Shown one piece after another: positions 33,737 to 45,029 of a stretch of 64,000 bases of DNA. The position numbers and the translations under genes are program-made. This DNA comes from Halisarca cf. caerulea (taxonomy: Eukaryota; Porifera; Demospongiae; Chondrillida; Halisarcidae). The notes under the pieces are model-generated. The model saw nothing but the letters and a program-made list of their open reading frames with translations. It was not told where the DNA came from and searched no databases. The stretch is from positions 8,231,618 through 8,295,617 of the forward strand of contig CAUJGJ010000444.1 in the NCBI GenBank assembly GCA_963170055.1, written 5' to 3'. Numbering within the stretch: position 1 is the first letter of the stretch; every line of letters begins with the position of its first letter.

Positions 33737-34198
33737 TACCTGGCAATGTCTCCCTTCTGATCTGGTATGTGATGTTCTCAGAGAAAGTTCTCAAGTAAAA
33801 TATACTCAGGTACCAAAGCAATCCCTTAATATAACTTGGTACAGTAACAATTTTTGATGAGGTCATTATCAATGAATATTATAGTCACAAGGGCTTCTAT
33901 GGCTAAATCAGTGTTCAACCATGAATTTTCATTTATCATGCTTGTAATATGGTGAAGAAAAACCTGAAATGGTCATTATAAACCTGTTCAATTGAAAAAC
34001 ATGGTTCCATTGAGAATAATAATATCATAAACCATGTTAGTGGTCAATATTTGGGATAACACAGAAAAAGTTTCCCCATACATTTTAACTAGAACTCCCT
34101 TCTGGTATATCTTAGAGCTCTTAGAACACCATTTCAATCTTTTCGTTAGTCTTTCCAACAACAGAGGAATAAAATAGTCTTTTAGGTGCCATATAAGC
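33737..34198. other. Non-coding spacer
   Basis: No feature identified. Confidence 0.4.
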
Positions 34199-34337
34199 AC
34201 TAAATCTAATAAAGTTTGCATAGAAAACTAGCAAATGTAGTGCAGCTCCACTGCATGTAATGTGGGATGTAGGAATTTACTAGCATTCCTTTTCATAACA
34301 CAACTCATTCTTCCCTGAGCATGGACATGTGTGTTTG
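34199..34337 (+). repeat. Direct repeat shared with 44238-44381, copy 1
   Basis: Both copies contain TAATAAAGTTTGCATAGAAA, GGGATGTAGGAATTTACTA and GCATGGACATG in order. Confidence 0.9.
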
Positions 34338-34675
34338 AAATGCAATGCAGTTTTACGCAGGTAGGTTATGTGCACATTGAACTGTAAAGGGGCGTTTCTG
34401 TGGTAATAAGGAATGTGATTACATTGTAACGCCTTTGCGAGCCAGATCATGCGCGATTTGCGTGACCAAAGGATGACCAGTTGTGACGCGTTGGTGAATG
34501 CTCCTCTAAAAAAAGGATCCGAACCACTGCTAGTGCTGAACGACGGTTAGGTTTTGTGTATTTATTGTGAATTGTCGGGTTAGTTATCCTCTGCGTGGTT
34601 TTGTAGGAGCGAATGCCGTTGAAATCGCTTGTTGCGTGGTACGGATTACTGATGAACTGAGTGAACTGTACGCTG

Positions 34676-35720
34676 CGCAGGTATGTTATGTCCGATCTGG
34701 ACATAAACAAAAATGGCCGCCGATATCGAAGGAGTGAAATCAATCGGTCTGTTTTGCATGTGCACGAGTAGTGATGTTCAGAAAATACCTTGTGTTATAT
34801 CTTAAACATATCTACTTTGTATCTGAGTCATTTAGATTCTTCTGGAGGGTCACAAAACTTCGTATGACGAGTTTTTCTGAACGTATCAGAAAACATAAAA
34901 ATGCAAAAACGCGGTGGTAGAAACTTAGGCTTTTGGACACAAAACTTGGTTCGAAAGAACACACAGATATCGAACTTACTAAATCCGAATCAGGGTCTTC
35001 AGGCTCCACTGCATGGCTGTTATGTCCAAGAATTTATGCAAAATTCTAGGGTGACTAGTTACAATCTGTTGGACATAAAACAAACGGAGCAACGTACAGA
35101 GACCCTGATTCGGATTCTAGGGGTTTGAACCTTCTGGAACAATACCTCAAAGTATCATGGTGCAAACCGGTGATTTCTACCACTGCGTTTTGCGATGAAG
35201 TTTTCTTGTGGTGAAAGTTAGCTTCCTTCAGTAAAATCACGTGACGTCACATGCAATCGTGCTAGCAGGCTAGGTGTGCTCGTAGTCACTTTTCCACAAT
35301 CTCGCTATAGTACCAGTTTTCGTTCTTCAGAGAACTACCGAGGAACGTACGTTCGCAGGACTGTGCTCCTTACCAAGTTAATCTCTTATCAGATCAATTA
35401 TGTTAGTCTTGTTCCAGGCGGCCTAACTGCGCAGTGCACGAATTCGATGTTTTGAAGCCCACAACTTCCCCTTAGAATTTACCTCTGCCTTCACAACGGT
35501 CGCAAAATAGTTTCGAAAAGCATATTATGCGCTCAAAACATTGGTTCTTCTGGAACTCAAGCGAAAAACGTGTAAAAGCCAGGCAATGACGTCATCGACT
35601 AGCCAGCAAGTCGCGCGAACAACACGTGATATAGCCTCTAAATGTGTTCCAATTTTATTACATTCCTCACAACCGCATACACGCCCACTTTACCTCGGAT
35701 TCGGACATAACATACCTGCG
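34676..35720. mobile_element. Y-family hairpin-core element, copy Y2
   Basis: Inverted ends CGCAGGTATGTTATGTCC, flanked by TG at 34674-34675 and 35721-35722; 1045 bp. Nested core stems: GCAAAAACGCGGTGGTAGAA (34902) with 35173-35192, and AATCCGAATCAGGGTCT (34982) with AGACCCTGATTCGGATT (35100). The loop again contains GGCTGTTATGTCCA. No recognised protein. Confidence 0.9.
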
Positions 35721-35722
35721 TG

Positions 35723-36049
35723 ATATTGTGCGTACTAATAACTCAAATGTTTACAAATAGACTGTTCACTAGGCTTATCAGTATCAGTACCTTACAACAA
35801 GTGATCTCAAGAGCATCTTGGGGCATTATTTCATACAAAACCACGCAGGGGGTAACTAACCGACAATTCTTATCCTAACCTTCGTTCAGCACTATCCAAA
35901 TGCTTTGAACGGCAATAATAGTTGCCTGTTGAATCGTTGGAGTCAGGGACAAGATATAGCTGCTAGAAAAATTGAGAGATGAATACACACGTGTATTCTA
36001 AGCCAGCTTGCAGCTACCGTGAACAGTACCTATTCGTGACGTATGCGCC
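35723..36049. other. Non-coding spacer
   Basis: No feature identified. Confidence 0.4.
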
Positions 36050-36625
36050 AAAGTCACCTGACATTGACGTGACTAAGAGAAGAAGAAGGATATTTGCAGG
36101 AGCTAAATTTCTTCTCAAAACGCGCCGATGAAAACAACCCGCTGGAGCTTCGAGAATTTACAAGCTTGTTAACAAAGGGTAAGACTAACTTTTCACCGTA
36201 GCGCCTCTTAGAAGCTTTTTCCTTTCGTTTTATGTGCACGTGTTTGTGAAGTATTTTCCCAAAAAGACCAGAAAACCTTGCACATCTTCGGAACGAAGTG
36301 GAATTTCTTAAGGCGCTACGGTGAAAAGTTAGCTACCGTTCCAAAGAACTCTTCGCCGTAGATAGCTTGTCTCCACAGAATCTTTAAATATGGCACGTTT
36401 TGGGATGAAGTTAAAATCGTATACTTCAAATCAGTTCAAGATTTCTCCTTCGATACGCTCTTTAAAAGTTAACAAAGTGGAGAAATGGAGAGTTAAAGAA
36501 TTCAAATAGAGTCTTTCACTTTTGCCTTTCCATATTATTCATTGCGAAAGAAGAAAAAGGGGGTGTATTTGTGACCAACTTTTACGGCGGCCATTTTGAA
36601 TTTTCCCTCAATATGCACATAACTC
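36050..36625. mobile_element. Y-like hairpin-core element, copy Y5, partial
   Basis: A strong stem joins CTAACTTTTCACCGTAGCGC (36184) with GCGCTACGGTGAAAAGTTAG (36314). An outer pair, CTTCTCAAAACGCGCC (36112) with GGCACGTTTTGGGATGAAG (36394), resembles the Y2 outer box. The right end near 36626 reads CATAACTCACCTGTG, a diverged Y terminus. A matching left terminus was not found. Confidence 0.6.
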
Positions 36626-36857
36626 ACCTGTGTATCAAAGCATCATTTTCCACATGCCTCTGGATTGTGATAGACAACAGGGGATTTACCCTGATATAGT
36701 TTTTTATGTGATTCTGGTTTCATTTTTCATATATCGAAATCAACATTTTCATGTACATCTTGCAAACTAAAAGGATTATCAATGGTATCCAACAGTGCCA
36801 GTTTATAAAATTAGATATTTAAGTCAGAAGTCCACTGACTCAGTATGAGTCCTTTAA

Positions 36858-37860
36858 CACATCTTGTACCATACGCCGTATTCGCCCTACTTCCGGAAGT
36901 CACCAAAATACCATATGCCGTATGCGCCCTAATTGCAATGTAAATTTAGATCGACTTTTCCCCTATTACTTTCTATAGTAACCCAGCTCAAACATTACAT
37001 CAACGGAAAGGCTAAAGATAGGGCTATCTAATGATGTATAGAACGTAGTGCCTCCAATGGAAAATTATCGAGCTATATAATCCACCTCATAGAACTCGAA
37101 CGAAACTATTGGACGAACTTTGAGAAATGATTATGATAACTCCAAAATACACCATGTACAAAGGAAAAAGATACAAAACAGATAAAATACTGTCAGGAAC
37201 AGATGATAATAGTCTTGTTAGAGCTTTCAGGAAAGGAGAAGACCGTTCTTCTGTGGAGATAGCAGCCAGTTGTGAACTTTTCGCTGCAGCTCAATTTCAC
37301 CGAGTAGAATGTCGTAAAAGCAGTTCAGAGGCCCCAAAAACATCTAGAAGTAGTGTTTGCATTCAGAAAAGGACCCTGTGACTGATTCGTGGAGAAAGCT
37401 ACAGTTTTCCACAAGGCCGAATTGTAAATTGCTGAAAGTGTTCTCCCAAAGACGACTAGCTCTCAACACAAAACTATTTTTCAATAGTGTCGCAATAGAG
37501 TTGCTATAATACATCTTGTGAACCATCAGGCAGCTCTAATGAGTAAGAAAAGACCTTATAAACTTGTCTGAATTGAGAATATTGAAGCGCATCGAAACGA
37601 CCGAAAACCGTAAATTTATGGCTTCTGCGTTAAGTGAAAACGCTATATATAAACCCCTTCTATGACTTGATATCTGCACTCCTTAGCTTTCGAACTGTAA
37701 AGGAAGAGCACTTGGCTATATCCAAAGCCATTTTAAAAAGAGTTATTGGAAAAAATCGAACTCCCTCGATAAAAGACACAAGGCGTGAAAAGGTGTCAAT
37801 TCTTGTGGTTTTTAGACAAAGTGCTCATACCACTTCCGGTTTCTTATGGTACAAGATGTG
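36858..37860 (+). mobile_element. Non-autonomous piggyBac-type element, copy 2
   Basis: Flanked by TTAA at 36854-36857 and 37861-37864. Left end ACACATCTTGTACCATACGC, right end ATGGTACAAGATGTG. Same family as 11857-12843 in opposite orientation, including the 85-codon frame at 37127-37381. Confidence 0.9.
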
Positions 37861-37895
37861 TTAAATGGTTGTTTACATGACTGCACTTTCAACTG

Positions 37896-38629
37896 TGCAT
37901 GTGGAACATGTCCACTTTACACTTGTTTGGCTTCGAAGTGAAGAAAGAAATCGCACAGTATTTTTTTCATTTCTTCGTGCTGGTTAACTATATCTGCACG
38001 AAACAATTTCTATTGTGTAGCTTGTTATAGGGGCGTTCGTTTGATACTAAACATAGAATAACAACTACCAATTAAGCAGAATAATAGGCGTTCTCCTTCA
38101 AGCTATAAAATTGTAATGAAAGGTTGGTAGGATTCGTAGGGCTGCTGTGGACCCATTACACGTAAAGAAGGTTTATCATAGTATTATCTAAAACTTCCAT
38201 GTTGGGGATTTTCATAGGCCAAGTAGATTTTTAGATAATGAACAAAAACAACAATTTGACACTATAAGCACTCACAATATTACTTGAAACTTTTGAAATA
38301 GGCAAGCAATCGAAACGCGGAAAGCCTTCATTACTTTAAGTACTAACAAGAAACCTAAAAAACAAAGGCCGATTGGTCGTATGTCACATCCTACCAGGCT
38401 TTAAAGATCTAACTTGAGTAGAAGTGCTTGGTCGCCATTTTGTCACTTGACAAGCGTGTGATATAAAAGAAGATTACGCAAAAAATTAATGTGACATCAC
38501 ACATTGGCTGCGCACCTTAAGGCTATTAATCACGTGAAGTTCACATGTGGAAGCCTGAAAAGTGTGCAAATTCCTTCAATTAGGCGCCTGCGCTGGATTC
38601 TCGATGATTTCGGACATGTTCCACATGCG
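37896..38629. mobile_element. X-family element, copy X3
   Basis: Ends TGCATGTGGAACATGTCC and the complement of CGCATGTGGAACATGTCC, flanked by TG at 37894-37895 and 38630-38631. Length 734 bp, like the other X copies, but the interior is strongly diverged. Weak paired boxes remain (GGTTGGTAGGAT near 38122 with ATCCTACCAGGC near 38390). The D2 duplicate is uninterrupted at this point. Confidence 0.8.
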
Positions 38630-38970
38630 TGAAACATAATTTTTTTATTGGTCTGAATCAACTATCCTTTTCTTAGCATTTTTGTGAAGAGTTTACAATA
38701 CACATGTACAAGAAATTGTAGTATGTAATAATTGTAATGAAGTCTGATGTCCCGTTTGGAGTTTTAGCCTAAGGTTTGTAGAATGCATGGAAGAAAAAAG
38801 AAGGGGGTGATTTCAGTTGACTTAGGGTGGCCATTTTGCAAATAGCTCACATGCATGTGCACACATATCACACCTTAATTTTGCAATTTTTCATCTACGC
38901 AAACATTCCATGCCTTGCAAGTGTACCACACCCTCCTCATGCAAGATTAAGGCAGCCACTCAGTAATCTA

Positions 38971-39697
38971 CGCATTTGAGACCTGCCCAGATTTGTTATG
39001 ATAGCACCTGTTAGTTTGCATAGTGATGAAATGTGGTTTTTCGGCACCTACAAGCTATTAGTCACGCATTTATCCCGGGATTCGAGCTGTTATTCAGACA
39101 TATACGAATGTTAAATCCGCGTTTAGTGATGTTTACTGTCATCACAGTTGTTCTGTCACATGTTGGCTCATGACCTAACTGGATGTTCTTTGGAATTTTA
39201 GTTTTCGGCTGGATGCTACGCGAGGGAACAAGCTGGACACAGTTTCTTGGTGCCAACGTCGAGCTATTTATAGAATACAACTTTTCCATGTGGGGGCAAG
39301 AGAACTCTTGTTCCTGCCTGAAGTTATTGAAGCTTAAATTTTGTGTTTTGAGGGCCAATTGTGCATATCTCAGCTTCGGAGAGGAATTGTCAATGCCCCC
39401 ACATGGAAAAGTTAGTTAATGTGTTGCTATGGCTATTTATGTGAAAAATAGTCTTAGAATCGTTCCTCCATGTAGCACCCAAAGCGTTTCACTTTTTAGT
39501 AGGGCTTAGGCAAATCTCACTAGCTTCTTCGTGATAACAACACTCCTCTCAAAGGGAAATTATTGAAAAGTTTACGGTCTACCTACTCGTTAAGCCTTCG
39601 CTTGACACTCTCAAGCTTCTAGACGTTGAGAACCGAAGTTGTAAAAAAGACCAAAATTTTCCTACCTCCAAATTAGCGTGGACATGTCCTACATGCA
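38971..39697. mobile_element. X-family hairpin-core element, copy X2
   Basis: 727 bp, flanked by TA at 38969-38970 and 39698-39699, with D2 as empty site. The left terminal repeat is decayed (CGCATTTGAGACCTGCCC); the right is well kept. Core stem CTTTTCCATGTGGGGGCA (39280) pairs perfectly with TGCCCCCACATGGAAAAG (39394). An outer box TGGATGCTACGCGAGGGAAC pairs imperfectly with GTTCCTCCATGTAGCACCCA. Confidence 0.88.
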
Positions 39698-40599
39698 TAT
39701 GCCAACTGATTGCAGAATGTCACAATCATTGGTACATTGAGTTATTGCAAAAACATAAAAGGCGTAACGTGTTGTCCACCACATGCAGATTCACATGTAG
39801 GTACCAGAATATGGAAACAGAAGTAACTTTGGTGTTAACCTTATATAATGTTGTAAATGTGACCGCTCAGTTCTGCACTAGCAACAATAGTAATGTTCAT
39901 TCTGCCTTGTACAACAAGCATTCCCTTCCAGTTGCTGGGATTTTGGCGAAAAAGACAAACATCCCTACATGCCTATTATTTTATTATACCATTAATTGAT
40001 AATATCTAAAATAATACCTAGTACACTATATACTATTCACCAGATCTATTACAAATGAGAATATCACTAGTAACCTGTATACCTGTTATTGCAGTGTTTG
40101 TGTAACGTAATTGTACAGAGACAAAATTGGAATGTGATTGCTTGGTAAGTAAGTGTGCATGAAGTAGAGTATACAGGGTGCAAAGAGCATGCATCAATAA
40201 CAAAATTTCTCTTTTATTGAGCATACATGATTAAAATTACTTGTTTCTTTCTTCATCATTGACCTATGACGTATACCTTATGCATAACTTAGTTGTATAT
40301 TATTATATCAATAGCAATCACAAGGGAAGTATAGTCCCACGGTCTCATACTAATTAAATTTAATAAATACACACAGATTTGCATCAGAACTCTGGAAATA
40401 TGGCTGAAATATCAATTACTACATCCTGATCAAAGTTGCAATTTTAATACTTGAAACAAACTGCCGTTGCAATACATTCATTAATATCATTTGAAAGCTC
40501 TGGATTAATTTTGCATTAGGGCAACTGTATAATTTATAATTCAATGACATCTCAAGGTTTCACCAATGAAGTGGTGCATGGTGTATATATGATTAATTG

Positions 40600-40740
40600 T
40601 GTAAATTATGTTGTGGTAGCCTATTTGTCTCCAGTTAAATCTATGTATTCTTTCATCTCCTGCAATGTTGCATGTGTTTCTATAATACTTTTAGCAATGA
40701 CATAGTATGACAGTATTATGAAATGTACAATATAGGAATC
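40600..40740 (+). repeat. Dispersed repeat Q, copy 1
   Basis: Contains TTGTGGTAGCCTATTTGTCT, AAATCTATGTATTCT, TGCATGTGTTT and AATGACATAGTATGA in the order seen in four further copies to 51.9 kb. Confidence 0.75.
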
Positions 40741-40744
40741 ACGT

Positions 40745-40880
40745 GGACATAATCCTTGTGTATACAGAAGGTGTGCTAAAGCCATCTAAAAATGGTAAAG
40801 GACGTAGGCAAGAAGGCTTCATCAAGAAACAATTCTCCAAAAACAGTTGGAATATAGGTAAGATGCAAAACAGGTATAGG
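40745..40880 (+). repeat. Single-arm relative of the 57.7-kb palindrome
   Basis: AATTCTCCAAAAACAGTTGG and AGGTAAGATGCAAAAC follow the left arm of 57676-57806 in order, without the second arm. Confidence 0.6.
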
Positions 40881-40974
40881 GCCTGGTGGGCAAAGGGCAA
40901 GACAGGCATATTATATAGGCCTGATATAAATGTGCCTATAGTGCTAAAATTCCTACATCCCACATGGTATGTAG

Positions 40975-41089
40975 GAATGTGCACAGAGTGATGGTACAGA
41001 CTATAAGCAAACATCATGAAAACACTGAGCTACTAATTGGCATGCAATACATGAAATTAACAAGACTCCAAAAACATGTCATGCACAAT

Positions 41090-41129
<40 letters not shown>

Positions 41130-41345
41130 CACACACACACACACACACACACATACACTCACACACACACATGCCGCATTATGATCAAGTACATTAAAGC
41201 ATACCGTTGAGTACTGGTTCACTACACTTACAAGCTACGTATGTATGTAGCTTGCATGCTTCATGTATGTCTATCTAGGGGCATATTATGATAATGCCAT
41301 GGCACACTGTGTTGCCAGTTTATTATGTGTTTATCCATGACAATT
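40975..41345 (+). repeat. Duplicated segment with (CA)n, copy 1 (partner 51340-51715)
   Basis: A (CA)n tract at about 41092-41172 is embedded in flanks shared with the 51-kb copy: GGTTCACTACACTT, CTTCATGTATGTCTATC and CTGTGTTGCCAGTTTA. Confidence 0.88.
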
Positions 41346-41409
41346 CAAGTCTTCATTGTGGTCCTATGGATGAATCCCTAGATGCACATGTGGTGTGAAA
41401 ATAATCAAG

Positions 41410-41525
41410 TTGATCAAATTGTGGTAGAATGTTTGTCTCAGGTAAATCTATGTGTTTTGACTTCAGTTCTCAATACTTACAAATGCCACTTTGGCATGTT
41501 CTACAATGCTACATGTGTATAATTA
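41410..41525 (+). repeat. Dispersed repeat Q, copy 2
   Basis: TTGTGGTAGAATGTTTGTCT, CAGGTAAATCTATGTGTTTT, ACTTACAAATGC and CATGTTCTACAATGCTACAT. Confidence 0.75.
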
Positions 41526-41568
41526 TTTTATAAAATAATGTTCTTTGTACGTATATTAAGTACTCCTC

Positions 41569-41810
41569 ATTCTGTCCCTGTGTATACCTCGATCATGTAC
41601 ATAAACCAACCCTGATAGTAAGTACCTGGTTTAGTATGTACTCCTGGATAGTAAGTACTTCTTATTCTTTCCCTGTGTATACCTCATGTACATAAACCAA
41701 CCCTGATAGCAAGTACGTACTCCTGGATAGTATGTACTCCTCATTCTGTACCTGTGTATACCTCATGTACATAAACCAACCCAGATAGCAAATACCTCCT
41801 ACAATAAGTA
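41569..41810 (+). repeat. ~80-bp tandem repeat, three units
   Basis: Each unit has GTACTCCTCATTCTG-like, GTGTATACCTC, ATGTACATAAACCAACCC and GATAG(T/C)AAGTAC. Units are slightly unequal in length. A lone inverted unit lies at 7545-7615. Confidence 0.9.
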
Positions 41811-41999
41811 CTGATTTCGTATCCCCTTCGAGGTACATACTAAGCAAGTTTCATTGTACATAATATGACATGTACCAAATATAGGCATCACTCCTTGTAT
41901 ATACATATAATACTGTAGATATCAATTTACTCCATATTTTATTGAATTGCACTGCACAGATAAGTATGTCTCAAATTGTAGTCATTTACATGATTGAAG

Positions 42000-42180
42000 T
42001 TGAATTGTGCATAAAATTACATGCATAGCTTCCAGAATTTGCAAGCTTCTTTACAAATGGTAAACACATTTAGAAGAAAATTTTCTACAAGTTGTGTAAT
42101 TTTTCATTCCTCTCCGAAGCTGCGATCGGTGAAATCTTGCAACTTGTAGCCTCAATTCTGCCGTAACTTACCTACATATG
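42000..42180. other. Y-like right-end remnant
   Basis: ATTCTGCCGTAACTTACCTAC near 42157-42176 resembles a Y terminus (ATTCTGCCATAACATACCTG in Y1), preceded by CATTCCTCTCCGAAGCTG, a complement of an X-core word. Confidence 0.4.
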
Positions 42181-42807
42181 TACTGTTACAGTAGGATTAA
42201 CCCTCTATCTTGCACGGACCACAAATGTGGCTCACCCTGCAGTCTTGCACAATGACATAACTTACACTGATTTTCACGTGCGACCATGCAAACGATTGGA
42301 AACTCACACTGAATTCAACAACACAGGTTTCATAGCGATAGCTTGTGTATAAAGAAAGATACAAGCAAAAATATGATCATAGTATGCGGAAATAACCGTA
42401 ATTATGCGATGAATATGCATGAAACGTAAAAAATGGTTTCTAGTTACAACAGTTTGTTTAGAGCAGTTCTGCAGATTTCGTTGCTTTTTAGGTTGAATTA
42501 GCTGTCTATTCCTAGATGAATCTCTTGTCTTGTGTGTGCCTGATTCGAAAATATGGAGCTAGTGAAGATAGATCAGATTCTGTGGATTGCAAGCTGTGCA
42601 TAGTACCCGCGTTCACCTTCCAGTGCCGTCTTTGTTACCAACACGACTTTGCAGTGATGTATCACTCTTCTCGGGGTAGTGGCAGCCCGAGAAACCCCCA
42701 ACTAAACTATACAAAGCGGCACAGGATCAAGTCTGATCTGCGGCATATACATTCCTATCGAGTATTCTAGTACACTGTCTTTGCGGCAGGACGCCTCCCT
42801 CTTTATT

Positions 42808-42990
42808 CTAGAATTTGACTTTTTTGAAGCTGATTACTGGTGAACAGAGCATTTCTGCCAGCCCAGGCAGACATGTTGTCGTATTAAGCGCAGTCAAGAT
42901 TTCTTTGACATTCTCTAGCAACTGAGCAGGAAGAACATTCCATTCACCGGTAAACAGCTTCAAAACGGTCAAAACGGGCAATCATAACCA
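42808..42990 (-). pseudogene. Unidentified coding remnant
   Basis: On the minus strand 50 in-frame codons (42957 to TAG 42810-42808) read protein-like, with LLENVKEILTALNTTTCLPG. A start-like MIARFDRFE lies just upstream in another frame. Possibly a last exon or decayed ORF; family unknown. Confidence 0.25.
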
Positions 42991-43029
42991 AACCTTGCTT
43001 CGGTTGCTGGATATTTCTAGTTAATAAAC

Positions 43030-43172
43030 ACATACCTACATGGCTGAAGTGTCTTTTTAGTTCCTTTGATTATAACGGCCAAGTGGCGACGGACCTCTAA
43101 GTTTTTTAACTTAGAAACGGTCCACTGTATGGGGTTATCTGGTTATGGCAATTTCCAAATTCTGTCATTTTC
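43030..43172 (+). repeat. 141-bp direct repeat, copy 1
   Basis: About 94% identical by eye to 43438-43580. Includes GGCTGAAGTGTCTTTTTAGT and a small palindrome CTAAGTTTTTTAACTTAG. Confidence 0.95.
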
Positions 43173-43437
43173 TACCTCTGTAACTAGCTATTTTCAGCAG
43201 ATCAAATAAGCGATTTTCATTGGTCCTCAGTACAGCCTATCCTCAGCTTTTCAGTTGGGTCCTGGCTGTCAGAGGATGTCACCCAGTGCTACTGATGAAG
43301 GGTGGTATTCCCCGAAAAGGCCTTATAGCACACTGGTGTAAGATCGTGTGAGGATTTGATCTGCTAATAGCAACCTTTTTCTGTTACTATTACCGTCCTT
43401 CATAACCAGGACTAATAGAAGTTTTGTTGAACCGCCA

Positions 43438-43580
43438 CACATACCTACGTGGCTGAAGTGTCTTTTTAGTTCCTTTGATTATAACGGACAAGCGGCGACG
43501 GACCTCTAAGTTTTCGAACTTAGAAACGGTCCACTGCAGGGGGTTATCTGGTTATGGCAATTTCCAAATTCTGTTATGTT
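43438..43580 (+). repeat. 141-bp direct repeat, copy 2
   Basis: Second copy 408 bp downstream; its palindrome reads CTAAGTTTTCGAACTTAG, symmetric as in copy 1. Confidence 0.95.
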
Positions 43581-43659
43581 GGTGCACTTCTAGCAATTGT
43601 CTGTGACTATTTGATCTTGCTAACAGCATTTCCTTTAGATACAGTCAAATCAAGAAAAC

Positions 43660-44205
43660 GGCGAAGAGGCAGTGGTAAAAATCTCAGCTTCTGAACACAC
43701 CAGTAAGTTCAAACGACTCCTTAGGTTCAATAACTACCTGAAAGATTTCTGGAGCCCTGTAGCTCAAAGCACGGCTGTTATGTCCAGGTGTTTACTGCAT
43801 TTTCAGAGGTCTCCAGCCACAAAACATGGGACATAACATAAATGGTATGTACAGAGCTCCAGGAATCTTTCACCGCAGTTTCGACTATTGGGACATATTG
43901 GATGGACATATTCGCGATCTTCCAAGTTGAGATTTTTACCACCACCTTTTTCAAAGAAATTTTCTGCTCGAAAACAACTCTTCTTGACACTGTTGTCACA
44001 TGATATCGCATGTTCTACAAAAACGTTCAAACAGTTCTTTCGTATACTCGCGTATACGTTCCATTTGAACGTGACGTCCTCACCAACATCAAGCTATCTG
44101 TGTGTAACAAACCCTTGTGGTTTCTGCTATAATGGAATTCATTGCTCGAAGCTGTATCATGTTACATTTACTGCTGGATTCCAACATAATACACCTGGGG
44201 ACGTT
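43660..44205. mobile_element. Y-family hairpin-core element, copy Y4
   Basis: Inverted relative to Y3 (56396-56842). Paired boxes: GTGGTAAAAATCTC (43672) with GAGATTTTTACCAC (43929), and GAAAGATTTCTGGAGC (43740) with GCTCCAGGAATCTTTC (43856). Loop GGCTGTTATGTCCA. The right end CCAACATAATACACCTG is a diverged Y terminus; the left terminus is not clear. Confidence 0.75.
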
Positions 44206-44237
44206 TAAAGCAGTCTTCTAGATGTCATGCATGTAAG

Positions 44238-44381
44238 CTCTATATCTAATAAAGTTTGCATAGAAAACTAGCAAATGTAGTGGACCTGTACTGGATGCAA
44301 TGCGGGATGTAGGAATTTACTATCATTCCTCTTTCATAACATGACTCAATCCTTCCCTGTGCATGGACATGAGTGTTTAGA
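44238..44381 (+). repeat. Direct repeat shared with 34199-34337, copy 2
   Basis: Starts ATCTAATAAAGTTTGCATAG and ends around CATGGACATGAGTGTTT. Confidence 0.9.
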
Positions 44382-45029
44382 CCATCATGAATATTTAATT
44401 AGCTAATAACCTTTGATGTTGAACATTTCTCCCTACCACCTTTCACACCTATTTCCTTGTGCGAGAAGTAATCAAATAGCTAATTTGATAGTCTAATAAA
44501 TTTAGATTCCTTATCCACTTCTCTATTTTGCAAATTACATACGTAGCTAGCTAGAGTGGATGAATAAACATACACTACAAAGCACTTGAATGGAAGCATT
44601 CAAAACAGAAAAATAAAACTTTCCATCTAATAAGCAATGACCACTGTCTTTTTGGTTTTCAAGATCTACTGGTGCATTTCTTTCTGTATGGTAGTAGTTT
44701 ATTTTGATTACCAACCCAGTCTCTCCAACACCGGACAGCCCACTTTGGAGGAACTGCCTGAGCTGTTAGCGATTCAAAATATATTTATCCGATGCGAGGA
44801 CCAGATCTAGGCACTACCGTGTCTTCGAAATCAATGAACTGCAGAATTCATGGCTTCATTCATTATAATATCTCCTTATTGAAGTCTGTGTATACCACAC
44901 TGGTTTAAACCAGTTGATATTCTCCCCTTGTGATCTTCGCTATTAGAATCCCTTGCTTTGCTCGGGATTCTAAATTGCGAAGTTCCCTCGGTGTCGGGTA
45001 TTAACTTACATGTAATGTAGTTTTATCAT
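44382..45029. other. Non-coding spacer
   Basis: No feature identified. Confidence 0.4.

Larger units (their letters stand above)
36626..40435 (+). repeat. Segmental duplication D1, containing three transposon insertions
   Basis: Pieces 36626-36853, 37865-37895, 38632-38970 and 39700-40435 match D2 (45030-46305) in the same order and orientation. The gaps are exactly the elements at 36858-37860, 37896-38629 and 38971-39697. Confidence 0.88.

Noticed and set aside
39183..39419. Small ORFs in X2 and X4 with similar translations
   Set aside because: Similarity follows from shared DNA and the hairpin arms; no start or codon conservation beyond that.
43030..43580. Solo LTRs of a retrovirus-like element
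   Set aside because: No TG...CA ends, primer-binding site or polypurine tract could be seen.
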